Origin: Planctomycetes bacterium GWF2_50_10
Lineage (GTDB): Bacteria > Planctomycetota > Phycisphaerae > Sedimentisphaerales > GWF2-50-10
DNA length: 10,561 bases
Direction: 5' to 3'
NCBI GenBank assembly: GCA_001824635.1
Contig: MHYB01000008.1
Span: 1 to 10,561 of the forward strand
Shown here in pieces: positions 1-5,873 of the stretch (its first letter is position 1; each line of letters starts with the position of its first letter). Below the pieces are notes generated by a model. It did no database searches, was not told where the DNA came from, and worked only from the letters and a program-made list of their open reading frames with translations. Position numbers and translations under genes: made by a program.

Positions 1-1640
1 GGATTGAGCTTGCCTCGTGATGGCATTACCCATCCATCGTCGGGTAGGACTTGTCCGCCACCATCTACTACTGTTGTCATACCAGTCGCTTTGAAGCGAG
101 CAAAATCAACTTCGACAACAAGCCATTTGAAGAACGGGAAAACTTCCGCAAAAGAATAATCGCCGGATACATCCGTAGGCGATGCCTGATAAATTGTGCC
201 GTCTCTGAAACGTATATTCACGTTCTGTCCAACCATGCCAGGCTCATTCGGATCGCGGAAGCCATCGGCGTCGTGATCATAAAATACCGACCCTTCTAGA
301 GTCCCGAACCAGCGATATTCCAACACATCACCGAGATTTACGTGCTGCCCTGCTCCGACCGTAACATTATGGAAGCCAAAAAGATTATCCAGCGGCTTAT
401 CCCATGTAACAAGCTGATAACTTCCTGCCGGAACATTTCGTATTACAAAATGACCGTTCGGCTCACAAGCGGTCGCGTAAAGACCAGCGAATTGAAGAGG
501 CCCACCCAGCTCGATCGCTGCGCCTGGTCTTGCAAGCGGATCATTGAGAGCCACCCAGCCTTCTTCAATAAAGTCGCCTGCCCAAAAACCTTGCGTCATA
601 GGAGGACGTGAGAAATGATTGTATCTCAGCGTGCCTTCGATAACACCAGTAGCGGCAGGCGTTTCAAGATTCCAAGGCAGCATATCGAATTCCTGCCCCT
701 TGTATACCGATGTCACCGCAGGACCAGTCTTTATATAGCCAAAGAACACATGATTAAAGCCTGTTCCGAAACCTTCAACGAATAATTTTGGTTCATTTGC
801 TTTCACCCATGCGTCTATCGTAGGAGTACCCTCTATCGTGGCCGTCTGTATCCATTCCATAGTACTGCCGTCATCAGCCTTATCAGGCGGTATCACGATC
901 ACACCGTATTTTCCCGGAGTGATATATTTCACCAGTGCTTCGCCGACTTTCAAATTGAATGGATTCCTGCCGGCGTCAAAATCTTCTTTCGTCAGCGTCG
1001 TAACTGTACCGCTGCCCATTTCAAGGACGACCGGCACCCCCTCATCGTCAAGCACAAAACTGCCATCAGGATTCTGTTGATAGCGAGTACCCAGCGCATT
1101 GCCGAAGGCGTCCTGCATCAGTTGCCCTCCGACATCGGAAATGACTATCCTTGATCCTCCGATACCCTGTTCATGTTCGTCGTAAACATTGTTTATGGGG
1201 TTCTGATCCTGGAAAACGTACACCGATATCTGTGACGTAGGAATTGAAAGAGCATTTACTTTGACTTTAACAGCCGTCTGATTCAGATCGACCGCCGCTC
1301 CCCCAATTGAATGATCCGCGTCCGGTAGCACCGAAACAAAATACCTCGCATTCGGATCCAGAGCATTTGGCGTTGTCGCGGTACTTGTCTCCGAATGCCC
1401 TTTGACAACTAATGGCGCATAACTGTTGTGAATAGCCAGACTGATGCTATCGGACACCGGTACGCCGGGGATGGTATAAGTGGTCGTATCTTCCTCCACC
1501 AGCCATCTAAAACCGGACACAGGGTTGCCAGCCTGATCGACGACATTTATCGTCAGCGCTCCGGCCCATGTGTGCAGACCTAAAACAAAAACAAGAAATA
1601 AAAACAAACTTTTTACCGATTGTGAGCCATACCTATGCAT
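1..1640 (-). CDS. Secreted multidomain protein with SdrD B/Cna B-like domains, C-terminus cut by window edge
   Basis: The frame is open for 546 codons from ATG at 1640 to the left edge. GGAGGG at 1647-1652 lies 6 nt upstream, which fixes the start. Residues 1-28 form a signal peptide: basic MHRYGSQSVK, then the hydrophobic SLFLFLVFVLGL, ending near TWAGA. Beta-rich modules follow. About 29-137 begins LTINVVDQAGNPVSGF. About 138-250 opens YVFQDQNPINNVYDEHEQGI, an SdrD B-like opening with acidic, probably Ca-binding residues. About 331-437 resembles a carboxypeptidase-regulatory/Cna B fold and contains NGHFVIRNVPAGSYQLVTW. About 445-515 opens GSVFYDHDADGFRDPNEPG, the classic SdrD B start. Such modules build stalk-like surface or secreted proteins, and no catalytic motif is seen in the visible part. 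The frame has no internal stop. The domain class is fairly certain. The exact role and the C-terminal anchor are unknown because the end is missing. Confidence 0.85.
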   Translation of the reverse strand, partial: MHRYGSQSVKSLFLFLVFVLGLHTWAGALTINVVDQAGNPVSGFRWLVEEDTTTYTIPGVPVSDSISLAIHNSYAPLVVKGHSETSTATTPNALDPNARYFVSVLPDADHSIGGAAVDLNQTAVKVKVNALSIPTSQISVYVFQDQNPINNVYDEHEQGIGGSRIVISDVGGQLMQDAFGNALGTRYQQNPDGSFVLDDEGVPVVLEMGSGTVTTLTKEDFDAGRNPFNLKVGEALVKYITPGKYGVIVIPPDKADDGSTMEWIQTATIEGTPTIDAWVKANEPKLFVEGFGTGFNHVFFGYIKTGPAVTSVYKGQEFDMLPWNLETPAATGVIEGTLRYNHFSRPPMTQGFWAGDFIEEGWVALNDPLARPGAAIELGGPLQFAGLYATACEPNGHFVIRNVPAGSYQLVTWDKPLDNLFGFHNVTVGAGQHVNLGDVLEYRWFGTLEGSVFYDHDADGFRDPNEPGMVGQNVNIRFRDGTIYQASPTDVSGDYSFAEVFPFFKWLVVEVDFARFKATGMTTVVDGGGQVLPDDGWVMPSRGKLN

Positions 1641-1646
1641 AGTGAT

Positions 1647-1652
1647 CCCTCC
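1647..1652 (-). promoter_or_regulatory. Ribosome binding site of the SdrD B-like gene
   Basis: GGAGGG on the minus strand lies 6 nt before ATG 1640. It is a strong Shine-Dalgarno match and decides the start of a gene whose other end is outside the window. Confidence 0.8.
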
Positions 1653-1659
1653 ATAATGA

Positions 1660-1675
1660 GTGAATATACATTCAC
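1660..1675. promoter_or_regulatory. Palindrome GTGAAT-N4-ATTCAC upstream of the SdrD B-like gene
   Basis: Two perfect 6-bp inverted arms are separated by 4 nt, 8 nt upstream of the ribosome binding site of the minus-strand gene. The size and symmetry would fit a binding site for a dimeric regulator or a short 5'-UTR hairpin. A TTGACC box further upstream on the minus strand (around 1715-1720) could be a -35 element, but its -10 partner is poor. No regulator can be named. Confidence 0.3.
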
Positions 1676-2085
1676 CGCTAGTAGTCGATATGATTTACAG
1701 AAGAGTACATTTGAATTGGTCAAACGTCCTCATCCCACCATAGAGCTTTTTGCTTACCACGATTAGAACTGTAATAATAAAATACTTTTAAATCAACTCA
1801 GGCAATCCCTGACTTTACTTCTACAAAAACCTCAGAGCATCTACCTAATTAAGTATAGCTTTGGACAACTGGGTTGAATTCACGTGGACATATATTAATG
1901 TACAAATCGCTCTTCCGTAAATTTATCAATGTCGATTGCCTCACTTATGTGTATGGATAATGCGGTCAAGTATATCGACCCTGAAGAATCAAATCAGATT
2001 TGTATTGGGAGCCAAATCGACAAAGATCGTCTTATTTAAAGCATGGTCTTTGGACTAAATCGGTTTATCATCTCAGTTAAACTTT

Positions 2086-2188
2086 GGCCGTTGAGCCTCA
2101 GCATCAAGTTTCACTAGCTGGACTTCCATGGCACATTTTAAATGCCTAAAAGCCTAGCATGAACAAATTGCTGCTCAGGTCAACGGCC
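2086..2188. repeat. Imperfect long inverted repeat
   Basis: The left arm 2086-2102 (GGCCGTTGAGCCTCAGC) and right arm 2173-2188 (GCTCAGGTCAACGGCC) are near-perfect reverse complements. One extra base and one mismatch interrupt a 16-17 bp match, and about 70 nt lie between the arms. It could form a long hairpin or mark the ends of a small mobile or decayed element. No coding sequence lies inside. Confidence 0.4.
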
Positions 2189-2217
2189 TCAAGCTCTCGA
2201 AAGTATTCTACAACACA

Positions 2218-2238
2218 GCCAAAACTTCCGCTTTTGGC
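2218..2238 (+). terminator. Weak terminator-like hairpin
   Basis: GCCAAAA and TTTTGGC are perfect 7-bp arms around a 7-nt loop. A T-rich stretch containing TTATTTTT follows on the plus strand. The stem has only three G-C pairs and no gene is recognisable just upstream, so it may be a leftover of a lost transcription unit or chance. Confidence 0.25.
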
Positions 2239-2375
2239 ATTTGCCTTATTTTTCCATGCTAATACTCTTAGCTGCTTGTTTGTGTATGAACCATTTAGAA
2301 TAATAAGCCATAATCCATCTAAATTACCTGCACGTGACAGTTGTTATAATTAGGACTATTCATCAAAGGTCGCAC

Positions 2376-2400
2376 GGTTCAAGTTCTGACGGGCTGAACC
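2376..2400. repeat. Short hairpin GGTTCA...TGAACC
   Basis: Perfect 6-bp inverted arms enclose 13 nt. The left arm overlaps a tRNA T-arm-like stretch (GGTTCAAGT). It sits in non-coding sequence. A T-run follows on the minus strand, so a minus-strand terminator is possible but the stem is short. Confidence 0.3.
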
Positions 2401-2550
2401 AAAAATTCCGACCACGATTAGGGTCCGTTAAGCGACTTGAGCCATTTTGCTAATTTATGTGTCGTTTCGATACTGCTAGAGGCCATTTGCAAAAGCCAAC
2501 GCAATAGCTACGAAAATCACTGCGAAATGCATCAATAATAACAGCAAAGA

Positions 2551-2748
2551 TTACCATTTTTTGTATACATACTTCTTCCCTCCACCCTCTACTTTCCCTG
2601 TCCGCCCAAATTCATAACCGGTATCGGAAGTGGCAATCGTATCGATCTCGTCACTGCCCCATGCCTCCGCAATAGCATGATTTTGGCTTTGCTCCAAGAC
2701 AGAAGCCGGCCCTGACCACACCGAACGGCTTGGCGGATTATGAAAGTT
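2551..2748 (-). pseudogene. C-terminal fragment of an unrecognised gene
   Basis: The minus strand is open for 65 sense codons after an in-frame TAG at 2749-2751 and ends with TAA at 2551-2553. The translation has the texture of real protein: an acidic stretch with LEQSQNHAIAEAWGSDEID, then DTGYEFGRTGK, a glycine/lysine-rich turn and the C-terminus KKYVYKKW. No start codon with a ribosome binding site precedes it, so it reads as the tail of a gene whose front is gone. I do not recognise the family. Another frame on the same strand is also open here, but its composition looks arbitrary. The fragment lies directly upstream of the LamG promoter, so it is probably a remnant left by an earlier rearrangement. 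Confidence 0.4.
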
Positions 2749-2809
2749 CTATCACAGGGCTGCCTGATAAAAACCAGACCTGCTAGATCATGTAATTACG
2801 CATATTCAG

Positions 2810-2838
2810 TTGTATTACTACCTTAAATTTGGTATAAT
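2810..2838 (+). promoter_or_regulatory. Sigma70-like promoter of the LamG gene
   Basis: A perfect TATAAT at 2833-2838 is preceded, with an exact 17-nt spacer, by TTGTAT at 2810-2815 (a partial -35 match). Transcription would begin near 2845, giving a 5' leader of about 55-60 nt before ATG 2902. AGGAGG at 2846-2851 would then sit at the very 5' end of the transcript, not next to the start codon. Confidence 0.55.
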
Positions 2839-2901
2839 TTTGCTTAGGAGGAGTGTTCAAATTACATTCCGTCTTTTCAAATCTGGAACAGGAATGGGTT
2901 T

Positions 2902-4467
2902 ATGAGATATCTTTCGTTATTAACAGTTCTGGCTTTTGCATACTCTGTCAGTGTAGCTGGTCCAATTGCACAGTGGCATTTCGACGAATCCCCTGGCGCG
3001 ACGGTTGCTGTCGGGTCAGTAAATGGTGCCAATGGCGCACTGCAGAGTACAGTGCAGTTCGTATCAGGCGGAATATCAGGCAATGCTTTGCAGATAACTC
3101 CGGGGGGATGCGTCGATATGGGCAATATTTGCGCATTCGGAGATCAGGATTTTTCAATATTGCTTTGGGTAAAATTGAATTCCGGGGACACGACCGCTTA
3201 TTATCCTCTATGCAAGCACTACAGTTGCTGCGGACAGGGTTACTTTGTGGGCCTCAACATGCAGGGCAATGGCATAGGCGCATATGACAGGGCATGGTTT
3301 TATACTGCCGGCGGATTGGGCCAGCAGGCATCTTCGACAACTGTGATCAACGACGGAAAGTGGCATCAGATTGCAGTTGTGTATCATCATGGCGGCGTTG
3401 TAGATATATACGTCGACGGTTCTCCCACAGAACAGAGCAAACAGTGCCCGATTAATACCAGTTATCCGGCCCCTTTCAGAATAGGCGGAACCGATACGCT
3501 CGTTAATTTTAACGGCATGATAGATGAAGTTCAGGTGTACAGTAACACACTCACGGATGAACAGATCCAATATCTTTATCAACAACCATCTCAATCGCTG
3601 ACCGACGATACTTCGCTTGCAAGGCTGAATATGACGTTCTGGCTCAAAGCCCAGAGCGGCGAAGGATATGGCGACGGTAACCCGGTAGGAAAATGGAACG
3701 ATAGTTCCGGCAATCATTTTGACATGACCAATTCCAATCCCTCGCAATACCCCAAATACATTTCAGACGCTATCAACGATCAACCCGCATTGCGTTTCGA
3801 CGGCGACGATTTTTATCAGCGAGATAATGTCAGTCTTTCAAGTATAACAGCCTCAGATGAGGCGACCGCCTTCATCGTGTGCAAGGAAGCGGCTTCGCAG
3901 GCAGGCAATGAAGGACGCAATACCATCTTCTCGATATGCAACGGCTCTGAACGATTTCTGCTGCATACTCCGTGGGAGAATACCATAGCTCTTCAGCATG
4001 GCTATGTGTATACGGCCCAGGGCAACTGGGCACCTCCTGCGAATTGGGATGACAATTGGCATGTTATCGAATTTGTGCGTGACAACCCGGTTTTTCAGTG
4101 CATTATTGACGGCACAGATCTGGGCGTTCAGTATGGAAACACTACTCTCAACACCGCCGTGGCATTGACCCTATACGTCGGAAATGACGGATGGGGAAAC
4201 ACTTTCCAGGGTGACGTCGGTGAGATCATGGTATACAACAAAGCCCTGACCATGGCTCAACGCTACGAAATCCGACGTTACCTCAGCGAAAAATATGGCA
4301 TCATCGTGCAAAAACCAATTAGCTTTGAACTCTTCGCAAAAATGGCAGCACATTGGCTAAATACCGACTGCGCATCGCCATTGTGGTGCGATGGCGGTGA
4401 CGCCGATTGCAGTGGCCAGGTTAACATGTCAGATTTCATAAGCCTTATCGATAATTGGCTCAAATAG
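2902..4467 (+). CDS. Secreted double LamG/concanavalin-like protein with dockerin-type tail
   Basis: The protein has 521 residues. A signal peptide spans 1-20 (MRYLSLLTVLAFAYSVSVAG), which together with AGGA 8 nt upstream supports ATG 2902. LamG-like domain 1 is at 22-227: it opens IAQWHFDES and has GKWHQIAVVYHHGG, VDIYVDG and FNGMIDEVQVYSNTLTDEQI, the usual closing beta-strand and helix. A second concanavalin-like domain at 238-466 opens with FWLKAQSG and closes with GEIMVYNKALT then YLSEKYGI, a module frequent in planctomycete surface proteins. The tail (478-521) has a helix ELFAKMAAHWL and one EF-hand-like dockerin loop, D500-x-D502-x-S504-G-x-V-N-x-x-D511, ending IDNWLK. Such proteins usually bind polysaccharide or act extracellularly; no catalytic residues are evident. 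Cysteines cluster at 104-110 (CKHYSCC) and in the tail, suggesting disulfides. It has its own promoter and no co-oriented neighbour. The architecture is well supported but the ligand is unknown. Confidence 0.9.
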   Translation: MRYLSLLTVLAFAYSVSVAGPIAQWHFDESPGATVAVGSVNGANGALQSTVQFVSGGISGNALQITPGGCVDMGNICAFGDQDFSILLWVKLNSGDTTAYYPLCKHYSCCGQGYFVGLNMQGNGIGAYDRAWFYTAGGLGQQASSTTVINDGKWHQIAVVYHHGGVVDIYVDGSPTEQSKQCPINTSYPAPFRIGGTDTLVNFNGMIDEVQVYSNTLTDEQIQYLYQQPSQSLTDDTSLARLNMTFWLKAQSGEGYGDGNPVGKWNDSSGNHFDMTNSNPSQYPKYISDAINDQPALRFDGDDFYQRDNVSLSSITASDEATAFIVCKEAASQAGNEGRNTIFSICNGSERFLLHTPWENTIALQHGYVYTAQGNWAPPANWDDNWHVIEFVRDNPVFQCIIDGTDLGVQYGNTTLNTAVALTLYVGNDGWGNTFQGDVGEIMVYNKALTMAQRYEIRRYLSEKYGIIVQKPISFELFAKMAAHWLNTDCASPLWCDGGDADCSGQVNMSDFISLIDNWLK

Positions 4468-4670
4468 CAGTGCCGAACATAACACCTATCAGCTAGTTAT
4501 ATGCCTGACTTAGCCTTTACGAAGGATTTGTACCTTGCCCATTCATCAAGGGGTTGCAGGTTCAAGTCCTATTGGGATTACGGCAGGATTAACGCTGGCG
4601 GATTTTAAGCGAAGGCAAGCACGGCTCGGTTCATCCGGGCCGTACTCTTCAAAATAGTATTCGATTTATC
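4468..4670. other. Convergent intergenic region
   Basis: About 200 nt between the ends of the LamG gene and the hcp-like operon, with no coding sequence. It contains a tRNA T-arm-like stretch (4541-4570), a stretch resembling the 5' end of 16S rRNA (4584-4601) and a strong hairpin (4621-4643). None of these makes a complete RNA gene. Confidence 0.55.
4621..4643. terminator. GC-rich hairpin between convergent genes
   Basis: ACGGCTCGG, loop TTCAT, CCGGGCCGT: a 9-bp stem with one T-G pair. It lies 27 nt beyond the stop of the minus-strand hcp-like gene and about 150 nt beyond the LamG stop. Position and stability suit a bidirectional terminator, but neither side has a clear T-run directly after the stem, so it may be a factor-assisted site. 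Confidence 0.4.
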
Positions 4671-5321
4671 TTATCTTCTATCCGGCGTCCCGTTCACCCA
4701 GTAATCCGCCATTATCTCGAAATCCCTGAAATCCACACCTCCGTCAAAATTGAAATCATAATATTGATCGTTCTTCTCACAGCTCGCCTGCCATCTCCCT
4801 TCCCATGCGATTTCGTCGGGTTCCCATATATGCTCGATATTTTCATACGTGAAGCTTATCCTCTCCATACTCGGATAATATGAGTTTTGCGAAACAACCC
4901 GCAGTGGCATCTCTCTTCGAATATCCGAAATCACCGCGTTCAGCAGCTCTACCGTGTAATAATGCTCTTCCATGCGCGTCGCAGGGTTAATGTAGTAAAA
5001 CTTAATCATCACCCCAAGCCTGTCCCTATCCCGCCATGCATTAAACAGCAACGGCGATGCCTTGTCTATCGGCTTAACGATTGTAAAAGGAAAATGGCGT
5101 ATTTCCTCATTGGCTATGCAGGTTTTTTCATCTTCTTCCGATACCACAGTATGCCTGTACGAATAAACATCACAGCTGCCCGCACGCCCCCCCCTTTCAC
5201 TGCCGCCCGGTATTAACCCCTCCGGCCCTGTTACCCACATGTTCGGGGTCAACCCGGAAAAACAAGCATCCGAAACCAAGACTGTTATCAAAAATATTGC
5301 CGCTCTTTGTATTCTATTCAT
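4671..5321 (-). CDS. Exported Hcp-like (T6SS tube fold) protein with dockerin-type C-terminus
   Basis: The protein has 216 residues. ATG 5321 is preceded by GGAGG at 5329-5333 (7-nt spacing). Residues 1-23 look like a signal peptide (MNRIQRAAIFLITVLVSDAC); the cysteine is not in a proper lipobox. Residues about 28-170 match the Hcp family (TssD, tube protein of type VI secretion): HFPFTIVKPIDKASPLLFNA is the family's hallmark 'FTFTKxIDKASPxLFxA' segment, followed by the hydrophobic strand YYTVELLNAVISDI and MERISFTYENIEHIWEP, which matches the usual C-terminal strand. Unlike cytoplasmic Hcp it continues into a dockerin-type loop, D189-x-N191-x-D193-G-x-V-D-x-x-D200, then FEIMADYWV. No other T6SS gene is visible. 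It may be an exported Hcp-fold adhesin or assembly subunit rather than a working T6SS part. It lies 32 nt downstream of a paralogous fragment, probably in one transcript. Confidence 0.85.
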   Translation of the reverse strand: MNRIQRAAIFLITVLVSDACFSGLTPNMWVTGPEGLIPGGSERGGRAGSCDVYSYRHTVVSEEDEKTCIANEEIRHFPFTIVKPIDKASPLLFNAWRDRDRLGVMIKFYYINPATRMEEHYYTVELLNAVISDIRREMPLRVVSQNSYYPSMERISFTYENIEHIWEPDEIAWEGRWQASCEKNDQYYDFNFDGGVDFRDFEIMADYWVNGTPDRR

Positions 5322-5328
5322 TTCAAAT

Positions 5329-5333
5329 CCTCC
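5329..5333 (-). promoter_or_regulatory. Ribosome binding site of the intact hcp-like gene
   Basis: GGAGG on the minus strand, 7 nt before ATG 5321, within the 32-nt gap to the upstream paralogue. It confirms the start that includes the signal peptide, which is the unusual property of this Hcp-like protein. Confidence 0.75.
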
Positions 5334-5353
5334 GGCCAGTTTGCTTTAAAAAA

Positions 5354-5842
5354 TCACCTCAGCCATTCATCCGCCATGATCGCATAATCCTTCAGGTTCA
5401 CCGTCCCGTCGAAATTCAGGTCGCTCAGCACGTTCTGCGGGCAGCTTGACGTCCACTCATCGCTCCCTTGGGCTCCGGTTTCCTCAAATTCCTCGCTGTA
5501 CCTGCCGTACGTGAAACTTATCCTCTCCATGTGGTAGTAGTTTTCGTTTGCTGTATCAAGCATCAGGGGCATTTCTTCACTTATCGACTTGATATAAACG
5601 TCCCTCAGAAAGTATGTGTAGTAATTAATTTCTGACCCGCTTGCATCCACCTTGTACAGCCGCAGCGTCACCGTCAGCTTATCATGACGACTCCACGCCG
5701 CCAGCAGCTTAGGCGATGATTTGTCGATAACCTTCGTTATAGTAAAAGGAAAATGATTGCGCTTGCCTGTCGAAAGACAACCATCATCCGCATTTGCCTC
5801 CGTCGCAAACGTCTGCCCAAACCCGTGTATCTCGATGCTCCC
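5354..5842 (-). pseudogene. 5'-truncated second Hcp-like protein with dockerin-type C-terminus
   Basis: The minus-strand frame is open for 162 codons, from directly after a TAG at 5843-5845 to TGA at 5354-5356. The translation begins GSIEIHGFGQTFATEANADD and continues HFPFTITKVIDKSSPKLLAA, YFLRDVYIKSISEEMPL and YYHMERISFTYG, clearly homologous to the Hcp-like neighbour. It ends in the dockerin-type loop DLNFDGTVNLKDYAIMADEW (residues 141-160). The match to the neighbour starts at GS (neighbour residues 48-49), so the signal peptide and roughly the first 47 residues are missing. A short version from GTG 5671 would lack the core strand and has no convincing ribosome binding site, so I treat this as a broken gene. 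It was probably the first gene of a two-gene hcp-like operon whose promoter and start were lost at the junction near 5843. Confidence 0.7.
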
Positions 5843-5873
5843 CTATGAAGTTAAGATTGGCGCATGGGCAGAC
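5811..5873. repeat. 9-bp inverted repeat centred on the hcp/phage-like junction
   Basis: GTCTGCCCA at 5811-5819 and TGGGCAGAC at 5865-5873 are exact reverse complements. Their midpoint (5842) coincides with the point where the truncated hcp-like gene stops. A second small hairpin, CAGACC-N6-GGTCTG (5869-5886), overlaps the right arm. This may be coincidence or a trace of the recombination event. Confidence 0.3.

Larger units (their letters stand above)
1653..2809. other. Long intergenic region without a complete gene
   Basis: About 1.16 kb between the divergent SdrD B-like and LamG genes. I found no complete gene with a ribosome binding site on either strand. The left two thirds look AT-rich and are rich in stops. 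The region holds several inverted repeats (2086-2188, 2218-2238, 2376-2400), a tRNA T-arm-like stretch (2358-2387) and a minus-strand coding remnant (2551-2748). This pattern of remnants suggests decayed sequence rather than a compact regulatory region. Confidence 0.6.

Noticed and set aside
1855..1920. Plus-strand stretch reading IALDNWVEF, similar to the LDNWL ends of dockerin-type tails
   Set aside because: No Ca-binding loop precedes it and a stop lies a few codons upstream; probably chance.
2159..2353. 64-codon plus-strand frame in the intergenic region
   Set aside because: No ribosome binding site, low-complexity Ser/Leu composition, and it contains the terminator-like hairpin. No sign of a real protein.
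2376..2436. Possible integron attC site (GTTAAGC with a GCTGAAC partner and inner GACC/GGTC)
   Set aside because: The R-box partner has a mismatch, the span is too short for a typical attC, and no cassette array or integrase is visible.
2435..2503. 22-codon minus-strand frame ending LAKWLKSLNGP
   Set aside because: Too short to support. It superficially resembles the 'xWL' end of dockerin-type tails but lacks the acidic loop and a ribosome binding site.
2853..3287. 144-codon plus-strand frame starting GTG right after AGGAGG
   Set aside because: The spacing to AGGAGG is only 1 nt. From 2902 it lies wholly over the LamG gene in another frame, and its translation is rich in Cys/Trp/Arg in an arbitrary way.
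3208..3747. 179-codon minus-strand frame inside the LamG gene
   Set aside because: Antisense shadow of a gene with signal peptide and recognisable domains; no start signal.
4507..4582. Possible tRNA gene in the convergent gap
   Set aside because: A T-arm and a rough anticodon arm can be drawn, but the T-stem has mismatches, the anticodon loop lacks T33 and no matching acceptor 5' strand exists.
4887..5216. 109-codon plus-strand frame opposite the intact hcp-like gene
   Set aside because: Antisense shadow of a conserved Hcp-family coding sequence.
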